A program made the translations under genes and the position numbers. Shown in pieces: positions 46,217 to 59,125 of a stretch of 64,000 nucleotides of DNA. Source of the stretch: Sitta carolinensis (Eukaryota > Chordata > Aves > Passeriformes > Sittidae); assembly GCA_032173965.1 (NCBI GenBank), contig CM063292.1:7536001-7600000 (forward strand), written 5' to 3'. The notes under the pieces are model-generated. The model worked only from the letters and a program-made list of their open reading frames with translations. It had not been told where the DNA came from and made no database searches. Each line of letters begins with the position of its first letter. Position 1 is the first letter of the stretch.

Positions 46217-48413
46217 CCTAAAGCTTAGGAACTTGATGTGGATTGGGTCTCGGCCAAACACTTCATATTTCTCAGGTATCTAAAATAAACTGTAGGGAGA
46301 TAGCTGAGGGATCGTCTCCTCGATGGATGTGTTCAAACAGAAGCTGATTCAGAACATTTCCATGGGCTCAGGACTCCTCAGTGAGCTCTGGGCTGTGTTC
46401 CCTATCCCTGGTGAGGAACTGGAACACTGCTGTTTGAGGAGCAGGCCTGCATGACAAAATGTCCCAAATCCTTTAGCTGATGAACACCAATAGCAAACTC
46501 CAGCATTTGTTTTCTCCATGCTGTTGTTCCCCCACGTACCAGTAATGCTGTTTTATTGGCTGAAAAATCCCATTTTTGTCCTGAGAGAGGTGGAAGGCAG
46601 CTCTGACCCCTAAATTGCTGAAGTGAAGGGTCCCTGTGCAGAAGGTTGGGAGCCTGCTGCAGTGCAAAATACAGAGAATATTTCTCTGCATGTTTGGAAG
46701 GATCTGAGCCCCCTGAAAAATACTATTGTTATCCTTGGTCCATGGAAAAGACTTCCTAGGCTTTGGGATGAAACAGAATTTTCAGGAATGTCAATTAGAT
46801 AGTAGCATAGTATGTCACATCACAGGGTGGCAAGTTTAGATTTTTGGGTTTGTTAGTATGGTAAGTAGATGGACATGAGATGGAGGACCCTTGTCATTTT
46901 TAGAGTTCCTCTTCCTTCTTCATCTCCATGTTCTGCAGTGTTTGGGACACAGAACTGGCTGGAATCTGAGGCAGTGTAGAGCTATGTGAATAGAAGTTTA
47001 GTTAGGTATTGGTAGAAAAGTAAAAATAATGTATATTCTTAATGATAATTGTCTAAATTATCTTTAAAAAACCTTGATCCCCTGTGTTCAGGGGGCTTTT
47101 TGGTGTCTGTTCTCCTGCACACTTGGCTGGTGTAAAGCCTGGTGTGCTGAAATTGCTGATAAGAAAATAAACAATCTGAGGAACAAGAACAACCAAGAGT
47201 CCAGTCTGCCTTCTTCCTAGCAAAAACTTCTGCAAAAAAGCCTCCTCTTATCAGGGGAGAGACTGGGAGAAAAGAACTCTCCCAGGAGCCCTGTGTGACC
47301 TGCCTTTGCATTGTGTGTTTACATCTTTGCCTGTCTGCTTTATCCTCCTTGTCCTCCCCACACAGAGTTTGTTTGTCCTTATTTACTTCAGGCACTGGCA
47401 TTTGATTTCCAGATAATCATTGTGTTGGAGAACATGGACCTGTGCTGTTATAAGAGGATAAATAGAATAACTTCTGTGGGAATTTGTTGGCAGGGTGTAA
47501 TCTACCTTTTAATCCCACCACTGGTTTCCTTCCTTCAGAGTATTTGCTTTCCCTTTCCCTGATTTTATGGCGTGTTCCCAAGACCTTTAATACCAACTTG
47601 ATTAATTCTCATTGCATAGTGGAAGAAGAACCCTGAAGCAAAACAAAAAGCATTTTTATCCAGAATCCACATCTACTACTTTTGCAATTATGAGGATTCG
47701 AGCATCTTAATTAGACCAAAAATAAAGCAGCTTTATTCTCCAGATCACAACATTCAGGCTATCAGAGGTAAAGAGAGAAAACATGAGGAAAGCTATTAAG
47801 GGCAAAATTATGCCTAACGCTGCATGATCATAGGTAGACAGATGTTAGCAGCAAGGCAGCAGATGTCCTACTAGACAGCAATAAACACACTGGAGGCAAG
47901 CACACGCTCCCTAACAAGACCCTGGGAAGGAAGGGGAGATGCAGGAGGTGCTCCAGCCTTTGGGACAGGGAGGAAATTTCTGCACACAGCTCGCTGCTCT
48001 GCAGAAAACTGACAGGACCAAAGGAGCTTCTTCAGGCGTGAATTTGGGGTTTATTTTGTGCTTTATGGTTGTGATTAGGTTTTAATAAAGCCCCTGTTGC
48101 AGATCAAATCCTGCCCTGCTGTAAGGACAATAGATGAACTGCAAAGGGCTGCAAGAACAGCCATGCCAGTGAGGTTTTTGGTAGAGGAGAATTATCCTAA
48201 GCTTTTTGTTATTGTATCCTTCTGTTGTCTTAGAGATATTTCACCTCAATCCATGCTGCTCCTCCCAGGAGCCAGGAGAGTTACCTCTTACAGCAGGTTT
48301 TGGATCTGAACTGGTGGAATTAAGAAAAGCAAAATATTAAGGAGAGGGAAAAACAGGAGGAATATTTTGAAAGAATATTATATCTACAGGATAATCAGTA
48401 TCAGGAAAATTCC

Positions 48414-48437
48414 TTTTTTTTTTTTTTTTTTTTTTTT
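48414..48437. repeat. poly(T) tract, 24 nt
   Basis: An uninterrupted T run; a second T-rich run lies at 48531-48557. Confidence 0.88.
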
Positions 48438-50746
48438 GGTAGCACACAACTAACAAAGAAACATTTGAAGACTTAAAGCAAAGAAATAAAAATATTCTTT
48501 AAGATACAAGTGATTAAATTCTGGGGGTGTTTTTTTTTTTTGGTTTTTTTTTTTTTTAATGTCTGCATGGTAGAACTGAATAAATTACTGATCAAGTTGC
48601 CTCCCGACAGAAATCATAGCAGAATTGTGGTGCTGCAGATTGTCCAGATGAAAACCAGTCCTGTTCCAGTCTGGAGCAGCAAAAGAGACTGTCCAAAATC
48701 TGCCTGAGCAGCATGTGTGTCTTACAGGCACTGTTACCTCAAACAAACATCACTTGTCACTTGTTAGGACCATTAACTAGACAAGTCCAAAATAAAGCAT
48801 AGACCAGAAAAGATACATCTTACATTCTATAAATTGTGTGGTCTGAAATCTATTAAAGCTGACAGAGAAGAGGGCTCTGAATTAGTGAGCAGGCTGATTA
48901 CACCTCGTTCTTTATTCCCTATTGACTTTGGGTATGCCATACCTTTCCATTTCCTAGAGAAATAAATTAAAAGTCAGAACTAATTTGCCTGATGGAGGGT
49001 GCAGGTGGAATTTTGTTCAGACGAGCATTTGCACATTGTGAAATCCAATTTAACCCCTTGATGGGGTATAGTTTATTTTCTTTTGTTGACAGCTTTGTGG
49101 CAGCTAAAATAGGAACCTGATTAAATAGAGACAGTGAGAGATTGAGGTCTTGTTCTAACAGCAGGAGGATCAAGGCCTCTAATCTTATCTCCCTGAACAC
49201 TGAGATGAGCTGGGGATGCTGGCAGTGAGATAAGCTTGGCTATTTTGAGCTATAAAAGACCTCAAGAAAAGAGAAGAGGTGTGAGGTGTGAGGAGATATT
49301 ATTTTTCACACACACAAATAATACTGCCTGTTTCAATACATTTGGGTCAAGTGCTTGGAATGTACAGGATATTATAAAGGCAGTGATTTCACTTTGCTGT
49401 ATGGGCATACATCAAACGACAAATAATAATCACTCGCTCCCTCTTTACAAAGAAAATACATGTCTGCAAATTCTTAAATACAATTCATAATTTATAAACT
49501 ACCAGAAGCACAGGAATAACACAGAGGCCGAGTGGGAGGAGACCACTTCTGGCACAAGTGGAATTGCTTCTTCTTGCAGTCAAACTTTTAAAATATTTTA
49601 AATGGAGCAATGGCATCAAATCCCCAAGGAAAGCTTTTTGTCAGGCAATGCAGACCTCTCTCTACAGGACTGTGTGTTTATCTTTTTTCATTTATTTGGA
49701 AGTGACCAAAGAAATTGTCAAAGTTCTGTTCCCCTTCTGGATACATACATGGTGTTGGGTTTTTACATTTTCTTGTAATACTTTGTCTCATGTCAAATAA
49801 AGTTGGGAATGAATGAAGAAAGTAAAGGAATGAGACAACACAGGGCTTATATTTAGTTCTCCTTGATTTCCTGGGAGAAAAAAGTAGAAGGAGAGCCTAG
49901 ACACAAACACACAATAGCATAATATAAAAAATACTTTAAAAAAAAGTAAAGCAGAAGCTTACACTTTTGCAAGTGTCCTTAACTGGTAAAGGTTTCAAAT
50001 GAAAGTTAAATCAATTTAGTTCAGTCATGGACTTGTTTCCTGTAGATCTGTGCTAGCTGAAGGTCTGCTGAGTCCACAACATCTACAGTTTAATCTTTCT
50101 GAGCACATTTTGAAACTCCTTTGAAACTCCTTTGGTTGAGGATCACCTCCTGCATTGTCTCGCTGAATGGGTTCCTGTTCACCAGAGAAAGTACAACCAG
50201 CACATTTTGTTCTCCCTGGTAGGGCCAATCTTCTCTGATCAAAATACCACTGGTCCAGTTCCACTCTCAATCAGAACAGATTTGGAACATGAACATTATT
50301 TTTTCATTTGTGTGTAGATGTAATTTATTTTTTTCCGTTATACATATCCGGAGCTCTCCATCAGAATGTGCCCCTGTGGACCTTGGTTTGTTCAAAAGTC
50401 TGTAATAAATATTTTTTAAAGGCTTTACATATTTTTAAAGGTTCTAAACCCCTATAGCCAAGCTGTGCTCTCGAACCCTTGTGATGATTATTAACATTGA
50501 TTTACACTTTTAATATCCAAACTCAGTGAGAGCATCATTGCACAGTTAAAGTGGCCCAGTGGTAGTGGTGCACTGACAGCCAAAACCTGCAATTTCCTTA
50601 TGGGGTTTGCAGAACAAATCTTACACAAGGAGTGTGAGAGGTCAGAATTTTTCTGGGGTTGTCATCTTTCTTCTAAAGTATCTCAAAATAAATTGTCAAA
50701 AAAACCAACTTGTAAACTATCTATTTCCCTACAAGGCTTTTTACCA

Positions 50747-50778
50747 AAAAAAAACACCCCCCCCAAAAAAAAAAAAGG
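50747..50778. repeat. A/C/A/G homopolymer cluster
   Basis: Adjacent runs of A8, C8 (split by ACA), A12 and G4: a slippage-prone low-complexity patch. Confidence 0.85.
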
Positions 50779-52953
50779 GGTTTTTAGCATTAACAACAGC
50801 ATCATAGGTCATAAGACTCTTCACTTTTGTTGTTTCTGCTCAGCTGGGAGTAGTGCAGTAACAAATTACTAGAGAGGGAGCAGTAACCAAGTGCAGACCA
50901 TGTGCTAGAATTGTGTTTGCCACTTAACACTCTTACTGCTCTCAGAAACCTGATACTTAATTATATTACTTTTATTGGGCAGTATTGAGATTGAGAAATA
51001 TCTATTGATTAAAAAGGAATAAATAAAATAAAAACAATTTTCAGAAAAAATAAAATTGGAACCAAAAACTGGTCTCATTCCCAGAAAGGCCTGCAGTAGG
51101 GTTTGCTAAAAAATGCTGCAATTATCTTTGAGCTGCAACAGAACCACTCTTTGCACGTTGACTTTTTCCCCATCCCACTCCAGATGCCTCCCTGCAGAGG
51201 AGTTTCGATCAGATTTCAGGGATCTGTGTCAGGTGTGCCCTGCCCAGCTGGAATGCAGTCCCTGCTCTGCAGAGGGTGGCCCTGGGTGCCCCAGAGCCAG
51301 GGCTGTGAGCTGAGCTCAGGGCTGAGCTGGGCTTGCCAGGCTCAGGGCAGCAGGAGCCCACCCATGCCTGCTGCCCAGGAATTCAGCTGGGAGAGCAGAT
51401 GCAGAAAAAGGAGAGTATCAGGAACTTTCATTTTCACTAAATCAATTTTCTTTAGGCTGGAGGTTATTCTGGTTCTCACCCAGATGATGCATTGTGCCAA
51501 AGGGAATTGAAGGGCTTTGGCTGGCGTGTTATAGGGATAAATAGACAGAAAACACCTTCTTTCACCCTATCAAGAATTTTTTCAGATACCTTGACATTAA
51601 TTTGACCTTTAGTTTGAAAGGGCAGGTGTTAGGAAAGGTAGAAGATAATAGATTACCTAAGTGCCATTTAGTTTTAATTATTAATGGAATTGCTACTTAG
51701 TAATCATCTGACAGTTAAATATTATTAGGAGTTTGCTCATCATTATTGGAGTTTTGCCACAATCTTTAATGGAGAAGGGACTAAATCTATTATTTTTTGT
51801 AGGTAAATTTATGCATTAAGTCCTTGTTATTAATTCTGTGCTAGGTCTGAAAAGAGATTTCTCTCACTGAGCACTAATTATGGGGTATGTGAATTAGTAA
51901 ATAAATTTCAAGGATTAAGGTTGCAGTATCACAGTATTTTTGAAAAAGAACCCGTTTCAATATGCACTCAGAGTGTACTTGAAACAAAGACTGGGCTGTA
52001 TTTTGTTTCTATCAAAACAAAGTCAGGAGCAGAATGCCTGACCACTTTTGTGGTTGTAATCCACTTTTCAAAGGATGTTACTGGTGATTTGTCTTAGATT
52101 GTAGACACTAATGCCAAATGCATTGATAAATTTTTTCCAGATGAAAAAAAGTCTCTTTTGTTAATTCTTTATTTTAGATAGAGTTTAGTTGTCCTTAAAA
52201 AGCTTCAGGTAGGATGCTGAAGTACCAGGTAAAATTGCTGGTTTGGCTGTAATGCTCTCTGGACAATTATTCTCATGCCTGAACATTTTCTTTACACAAC
52301 TATTGGGTTTTGGTTTCTTTTTTGTTTTTTGTTATTAAGTTGTCCTTGATACATGAGTTGCTTTTTTCACAGAGCACAGGAGCTGTTATCACAGTCAGCA
52401 GTGTATTATTACCTAGGAGAGTCAACACTTTCCTGACAGAGTTTGCTCCTCATCCACGTGGAAATGACATTATGGAAGTGTCAGCTGTGATCAAAGATGA
52501 AAATTCAATATTATTTATGCAATATCCATCCAAATCATAATTACTTAAACAATGCAAACCTGCTTACAGGTGCTGCAAGATCCACGCTGCTCAATTCCCT
52601 GATTTACTCTGGATGTTCAGCCTTGCCCTGTGGAGTTGATAATTTCCTCTAAAAGAGAGGAGAGAGTTTGAAGCAGGTGTGATTATACCAGCTAATTGGC
52701 ATTCCTTCCTCATTGTCACATCCTGAGAGGGATTTTTTACTCTGTTTTCTCCCAACTTTAGATTGTTTGATGTTGCAACACCCTCTCAGAGTCATGACTC
52801 CATCTCTCATTTCCAAATGAACACATGGCTGGGATATTTCCCCAAGCATATCCCATCCCATTTGTGTGTGTTGTATTTATTTAGTGGTGTCCATTGCCAG
52901 TACCTGTGTGCCACCCAGGATCCTGGCAGTGAGCAGAAGGCCTGGCTGCCCTC

Positions 52954-53277
52954 TGTTGTTAGAGGACACTAAAAGAATGACACTCACACAGCCAAGTGCC
53001 AGAGCACAAAGAAAGGTGTGTATTTTTTGACTTCCATATATATAGTTTTTGGACAATGACCAGGGATTGGAGAATGAGGTTGCCACCTCTCCAACCCCAC
53101 TGGTTAAATTAAAGTTCATTAAAAGTCCTTCCTCAGAGAGGAATGCATAAACAATAGCTTGTTTATGTTACAAACCATGGGAAACTGTATTTACAAATAT
53201 GTAAATTGTATTTACAAATATCTAAACTGTATTTACAAATGTGCAAACATCAGCAGGCTGTAGAAATCAGGGTGACA
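52954..53277 (-). mobile_element. solo LTR, family F
   Basis: On the minus strand it starts TGTCACCCTG at 53277 and ends 'ctctaacaaca' at 52954. The flanks GCCCTC (52948-52953) and TCCCTC (53278-53283) match at five of six bases, fitting an aged 6-bp ERVK-type duplication. A TATATATA box lies in the LTR near 53036-53045, complementary strand. A 21-bp tandem repeat occupies the U3 side. No internal retroviral sequence adjoins. Resemblance to songbird LTRs is from memory. Confidence 0.75.
53184..53247. repeat. 21-bp tandem repeat, three copies, in LTR U3
   Basis: Three units of the form AAACTGTATTTACAAATATGT with one to three differences each, upstream of the LTR's TATA box on the minus strand. 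Confidence 0.9.
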
Positions 53278-53318
53278 TCCCTCAGCACTGCTGGCAGGAG
53301 ACTCTGAAGTGACACCAG

Positions 53319-53384
53319 CCCAGGAACTGGATTTTGGTGATCCCTGTGGGTCCCTTCCAACTCAGGACATTCCCTGATGTGAAA
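53319..53384 (+). mobile_element. CR1 LINE 3' end, short fragment
   Basis: 'ggtgatccctgtgggtccct' and 'tccaactcaggacattccctg' match the CR1 3' terminus. Severely 5'-truncated. It lies about 40 bp right of the family F LTR. Confidence 0.65.
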
Positions 53385-56300
53385 TACCCAGAGGCTGTGG
53401 AGAGCTCTGGTGAAGGGCTGATGGAGAACAGTCCAAGGAGTGAATCAGGAGGAAAAAGAAACCAACCATTCAAGGAGTGATCCCCTCACTGCCTGATAGG
53501 GGCAGGGCTCTGTGAAGAGGATCCTCACTGCCTCTGCTTCAGCTCATTGCACTTTATGTCACCCTCAGAGGGAAGGACACGCTGGTGGTCTCTAACATTT
53601 CTATATTCCTTCACCAATAAGTGTTTAAATGATTTTCCCTTAGTTATGGAAGCACAGATCACAGCATTCCTTGCCAAGTGCCATTTTTATTGTGTTTAAA
53701 TTTTAAATGTATGTAGTACTTACAGAAGCACCTTTTCCCCTTACAAGTAAAAAAATATGTTACTTTAGAGAGATCTTAAACCCTCAGTGCATGAGTCAGA
53801 TTTGGAGGCAGATTTATGGCATAACAGCCATTGTTTGTTTGCATTACAGCTTTTACCCATAGTGTCCCACAAAATTAAGTGTTCACTTGATAACAATAAA
53901 ACTTCCAATGAATTAATTGCTAGAAGCCTTTGGAAGATAAAGCACACGCAGTGGTGGCGGATGACTCTTTATCCCTCTCTTTAATTTGTTTTGGCCATTG
54001 ATTACAGTGTTTGCAATCAGTGGAAGCACTGCTGAGGGTTGGATGGCTGTGGGCAAGGGCTGTGCAGGAGTGATTTGACTGAATTCCACCATGGAGGATC
54101 CCAGCCTGGCCCAGCTTTTGGGAGAAAAATCGAAAGCTTGCCAGGGATCAGTCATAATGGGGTTTTGATAGTAACTCAGCTCGGTGCTGGGTTGACCCTG
54201 AGCCCCACTCTCTGTGCTCTGGGTGGGGTTCATGCTGCATTTAAACCTGGATCTCTCCAAGTGGAGCTGCTGTGCTGCAGGGAATGCCCCTCCAAACTGC
54301 AGTTCTCCATATGGAGCCACTGGGGGGGTGTATATGTGCAACAGCTGGACAATGCAACAGGAATTATCCGGTCTACCACCAGCTAAAAACGTTGAAGAAA
54401 CTGAACTGGGCTCCACAGCTTGAATGTATTCTCACACCACAGACATTTATTTTAAAATTAGTTTGATTTGCTCTGAGTGGGTTTGGGTTTTTTTTTTTTG
54501 AGTCTTTTGAGTGTTCCTGAATGGAGGATACCCTTCACATTCTCCTCACCAAAATGATGAGACCACTGGTCAAGGATGCCAAATGGGAGTGTAAGAGTGA
54601 AGCTCTGGTAGTGTGATGATAAAGGCCAGGCTGTGTGTGATCTGAACCTTCCTTCTCCCTGATTCACAGCACCATGCAGCACCAAGCTGTCCCTTCTCCT
54701 ATTGACTTCAAAATAGGGCATGAACTTGTTCACCAACTGTAGCTTCCAATCTTATTTGTAAACAATTATCTCGTGAAGTTATAGACAAAAAATATCTCTT
54801 GTTATAACAGCCTGGAGCCTGTAGCTCTCTGTAAATGTGATAATTATGATTAGAGGGAGCACACTGGAGTATTAGACCTGTACTAGGATTTAATTACCCA
54901 CAGTTTCAAATCAAAAGACAGCTAAAAATATTCTATGTGTGGTTTAGTTATACAAGGAAAAATGACTGCAGGTTCAGTGCTTTGGTTGTAGTGCTGGGGG
55001 TTAAACTGCAGTGTACACAGGATTGGTGTGGGCTCCTGTGACACCCCAGGGGTGGCTCCAGGCAGCTCCCCTGGCTCCCAGCCCAGCCAGGACTCCAGCT
55101 GCCTTGGCTGGAGCCCTGTCCTGTCCCTGAAGTGCCCAGCTCAATGCACAGGCTCTCCAGGTGAAAACGCAGTCACAGACTTGATTTAAAATATCCTCTC
55201 ACAGCTGCAGTTCAAGCGGCAGCTATTTCTGGAGACAAGGCTCTTGAGGCTGCAGAGTTAACATGGAACTTTCTAAATGGATTTAAACTGTCTGGTAAGG
55301 CAATTACAGCTGGGGAATTGCTACAAAGTCGAATCTTCCTGGAGCCTTGAAAGTACAGATTCTGCCTTCTATTTCACTTTTCTTTCTTTTTTTTTTTTTT
55401 TTTTTTTTTAAACCTTATCAATTTGAAAATGCATATAATCCGTAATGAAAAAGTTTGGATGTGCTGAAAAAGATGAGTTATTAAGATGGGCGTGCTTCCA
55501 AAACACCCCAGGACACTTGGCAGAGTGGGTGAAAACAGCTTGTTTTTCACTCCTGACCAGAAGCATTTCAATATGCTTTCAGTAGCAGAGATTTCCAACT
55601 TGGACAAAGATGTTCTGAAAGTCTTGGAGATCAAGCTGGAAAATCAGTGCAATGTGTGCTCCCACCAGGGTGCTGAATGACCAGGGATGGATCAGGATAA
55701 GCAGTGCTGCCAGATAAATAACGTGGGTTCTGTCAGACAGCACTGAACTGCAAAATGAGGTAAATCCTACTTCATAACACTTGATTTTCAGGTAGAATCT
55801 TTTGCTCTAACCTTGCTGCTTATTTCCCCCAGAGCAGGTGAGTGGCTTTGCCAGGGTTTTCACAGCACCTAAGCCCTAAGTGGAGAGCTGTTGCTCACTG
55901 GCAAACCAGCAGGGTTTGTGCTGTTCTCCTTGCTGGCCAGCTTTAAGTTTGCCCGTGGTGTTTCTGCTTTCTGGCAGGTGGAGCTGTGGGTTTGGGCACA
56001 CAAAGGTGTGTGTTTGTGCTCCCCAGGTGTTTGTTCAGGCACAGGGAGGGGAGGCAGGAGCACAGCTCCCCTCCTCTCAGCCCCACCTGGATTCAGGGGA
56101 ATGGCAGCTGTCCCTGCCTTCTCTGGGGGGTTTATCCTGGTTTTTGGTAAAGAATGACTTGGGAACCCTTCCAAAGCAGGTCCACTGGCAGCGCAGGTGC
56201 AGGAGTATCTCACTTCTGTGTTGAGATCAGACCTTTGAGTTAGCCAGGGATCAAATTGTTTAGTTCTAGAAATACACAGAGGCACAATCTGGGCATCAGT

Positions 56301-57779
56301 GAAGGCAAATAGTTAAGGTTTCTGTGGGATAAGGAACTTGGGTATAAACAGTCAGATGTTGCCAGTATTTAGATGTCTTAATTTTATTTCATTCTCACTT
56401 AGCAGATAAATATTTGCAAATTTTGGCCCTCTATTATTTCTGCCATTGCACATTATTGGAGTCTCTTCTTCTTCCCTTTGGTCTTGTTTTTTGTTTCATT
56501 AACTCAACATATTAAGGGACCTGTTTAGAGTCAATAAGTATCTAGAAGGGGTAATTAGCTTTCTAGCCTAGGAGACAAAAGACACAATGAGGTTCAAAAG
56601 CTGTATGTTGAAACTTCAGAAATTTACTAGAGAAATGAGGTGAGTTTTGTTTTTCAGGGAAGGTAAGTAACAATCAAGGCAATTTGCCAATTGCTTATGG
56701 CATTCTATGTCAATTTAATTTAGGGGGTTTCACTGCTTTGCTTGGTTGGTTGGGGTATTTTTTTAGATACAATGGTTTTAAGGATTTTTAAAATCCAAAT
56801 TTTAAAGGGGATTCTTTGAAGGAACCCTGTGACCTGTCAGCCAGATGCTACTGCATCATGTCTGGGCTTCGTTCTCTCTGAATTTATAAGTGCCATTCAT
56901 TTTAATGGCTGAAGAAATGCCATTCATTTGAAAGGCTGAATTTTAAGGTCCCAGCCTTTTAAAGTGTGTAGGTACCTGAGTGGAGAGGGACCTTAAGGCC
57001 TGGGATTGAGCTGTTTATCTGTTATGTATTTGTAACAATTAATACTGTGGAGATGAAACTTAGTGTGTGTTAAGAGAGTGTCAGTATCAGCTTGGTGAAA
57101 ATGAACTTGTAGCTGTTTATTAAAATGTTCTCCCTGGAGCTCTGTGCTGGTTGTGTTGGATGTCTGGACCAGATGGACCTTGGGCCAGGATGACAGCACA
57201 ACGTTCAGCTCAGCTCTGCACCCTCTGTCCAGCACATCTGCCAGGGCATACAGCTGAAACAGGCCTCCCTCTCTTTTTCTGGTTTTATATCCCCCCCATT
57301 TTGTGTTGGCAGGATTCCTTTCTCTAGTTAGAAAAAGATCTTGTGTGAGAAATTGTCAGGTTAAAACGGTATTTATAAACCAGCACTGAAATAGCCTGCT
57401 GCATGCTCTTGGGAAGGACTGGAATAATATAAAACTAAATTTTGGGTTAGGGTATAACTGGGAAATACTGTTCCTGTGACCTGTGTCACAGATGCAGCTG
57501 AATAAATATTGGTACAATTCAGATGTAACTTCAAATTTTCATCCTTCCTTTCTGGGGAAGGAATAGTAAACTTTCTGTAGCAGTGCTCTTGTCTAATAGG
57601 GAAAACAGTTTTTCTTAATTAAATTTTTAGTAAACCAGTTTTATGAGACTCAAAAACAAATGTTCAAACAAAAGAATTTCCAGTATATGCAGGTCTCTTT
57701 TCGAGTGTTATCTCCTGCAGTAGCCAGAAATGCTGGCGTTAACAGTTCTGGTTGTTTTCTGTGTTCAGTGTAATCAGAA
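53385..57779. other. unique noncoding DNA
   Basis: No gene or transposon is recognised. A 23-nt T tract lies at 55387-55409. GC-rich patches at 55020-55160 and 55870-56150 give overlapping frames on both strands. Positions 56300-56660 are AT-rich and repeat-free. The 167-codon minus frame at 53913-54416 has no recognisable motif and overlaps plus-strand frames of similar length, so it is taken as chance. Confidence 0.5.
55387..55409. repeat. poly(T) tract, 23 nt
   Basis: An uninterrupted T run preceded by TCTTTC. Confidence 0.9.
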
Positions 57780-58080
57780 GTATGGAATCACGGAGGGGTT
57801 TGGATTGAAAGGACCTTAAAGATCATTCTGTTCTACCCCCATCCCTGTCAGGGCCCCTGCCCTGTGCCAGGGGCTCCCAGCCCCAGTGTCCAGCCTGGCC
57901 TTGGGCACTGCCAGGGATCCAGGGGCAGCCCCAGCTGCTCTGGGCACCCTGTGCCAGGGCTGCCCACCCTGCCAGGGAACAATTCCTGCCCAGGATCCCC
58001 CCAGCCCTGCCCTGGGGCACTGCCAGCCCCTCTCTGGCTCCTGGAACTCCAGCCTTTGTCCCCAGCCCCTCTGCAGCTTA
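57780..58080 (-). mobile_element. CR1 LINE 3' end, GC-rich subtype
   Basis: The plus strand starts 'tatggaatcacggaggggtt', the complement of a CR1 3' terminus, then 'aaaggaccttaaagatcatt'. The core at 57841-58013 is nearly identical to 40292-40466 and, inverted, to 31482-31621. It continues beyond the core with 'ctggggcactgccagcccct' that the other two copies lack. The left edge is the 3' end; the right border is approximate. Confidence 0.85.
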
Positions 58081-59049
58081 ACAGTGTGTGAGAGGAACAG
58101 GATCAGTTCAGGTTGTTAGGGGCAGAGCAAGCAGTTCTGTGTCAGCAACATTTCAGACTTTGTAAAACGCTTTGCAGGTCAAGCCCTGGCTGGTTTGCAT
58201 GGCTGGGATGCCCCTGCCCTGTCGGGTCTCCCTGCAGAGCAGCCCCAGCTGGGTGCTGGCACTGCCCCACAGCCCCACGGGAACACTCTGCCCAGCCAGG
58301 GCTGATAACTGAGCTGGCAAGAGGCTCTGCAGTTGGAACAAAAACAGCATCAGCTTCTCAGCTCATACCCCTCTCTAATGTAATTAAATTCTGAGTCACA
58401 GACCTGGAGTGAGGCACTCTTCCAACGGGGCTGTTTCCTGAAGGTCAGCTGGAGAGTGGAGGATTCAAGTGCAAGCCAGAGGGAGGCAAGTTCCCTGGTT
58501 AGGTTTGGGGTTGAAGAGCTTCCCAAGGCCTCACTAAGTTGGGAAATTTCCCATTTAAGCAATGAAACATAATGGCACATGACACTGCTGCTCGAGGTTG
58601 TCCTGTGTGGGAGAGCGGGTATGAAATAGAGAAATGGATTCAGATTCTCCTTTTGCCAGGTTTGGGGAAGCAGAAGTGTCAGTTCTCTGGCTGGTCCCAC
58701 TGCTTTCCCAAAGTAATGGGCCTGATGAACTGCGTTCCAAATATGTCTGGTTCATCTCCCCATACTTATAGGTGCTGATTTGATATTACATTTCACCAGC
58801 TCCTCTCCCCCCAGACTTCCTGAACATATTCCTGGTTTTGCCCTGTTTTCTCACTTAGCCATGCCTGATGCAGGGGAGGGAATTCCCACTCTCTGCAGCA
58901 GTGGCCAGGAACACCAGGAACTGAAAGAAAGCTGGGAAGGCTGAAAAGTCTCCTGGCCTGGATTCCTCCAGTGCTCTCCATGAGCTTCACCCATGAAGGT
59001 GTCCAATAAAAGGGAAAGTGGCTTGAAAATGAAATATTCTGCTGAGGAT
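58081..59049. other. unique noncoding DNA
   Basis: A GC-rich patch at 58200-58330 is followed by mixed sequence. No gene is recognised. Confidence 0.5.
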
Positions 59050-59125
59050 GCCATAGTACCATAGAATATCCTGAATTGGCAGAGACCCACAAGGATCACC
59101 AAAATCCAACTCTGATGTCACAGGC
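59050..59125 (-). mobile_element. CR1 LINE 3' end, short fragment
   Basis: 'ccatagaatatcctgaattg' and 'agacccacaaggatcacc' are the complement of the CR1 3' terminus. A short, old, 5'-truncated copy. Confidence 0.7.

Larger units (their letters stand above)
43441..52953. other. long stretch of unique noncoding DNA
   Basis: No gene, RNA gene or confident transposon is seen in about 9.5 kb. T tracts lie at 44600-44628, 46172-46216 (interrupted by AA) and 48414-48437. An A/C-rich run is at 50747-50778. Positions 47570-47870 and 51580-52200 are AT-rich, complex and repeat-free and could be conserved regulatory DNA. Positions 51180-51400 are GC-rich with overlapping frames on both strands. The best open frame is 135 codons and featureless. 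Confidence 0.5.

Noticed and set aside
50547..50580. tRNA-like stretch 'ggcccagtggtagtggtgca'
   Set aside because: It resembles an A box only. No B box or cloverleaf could be traced at proper spacing.
53913..54416. 167-codon minus-strand open frame
   Set aside because: No recognisable domain, overlaps several plus-strand frames, and no splice or promoter context.
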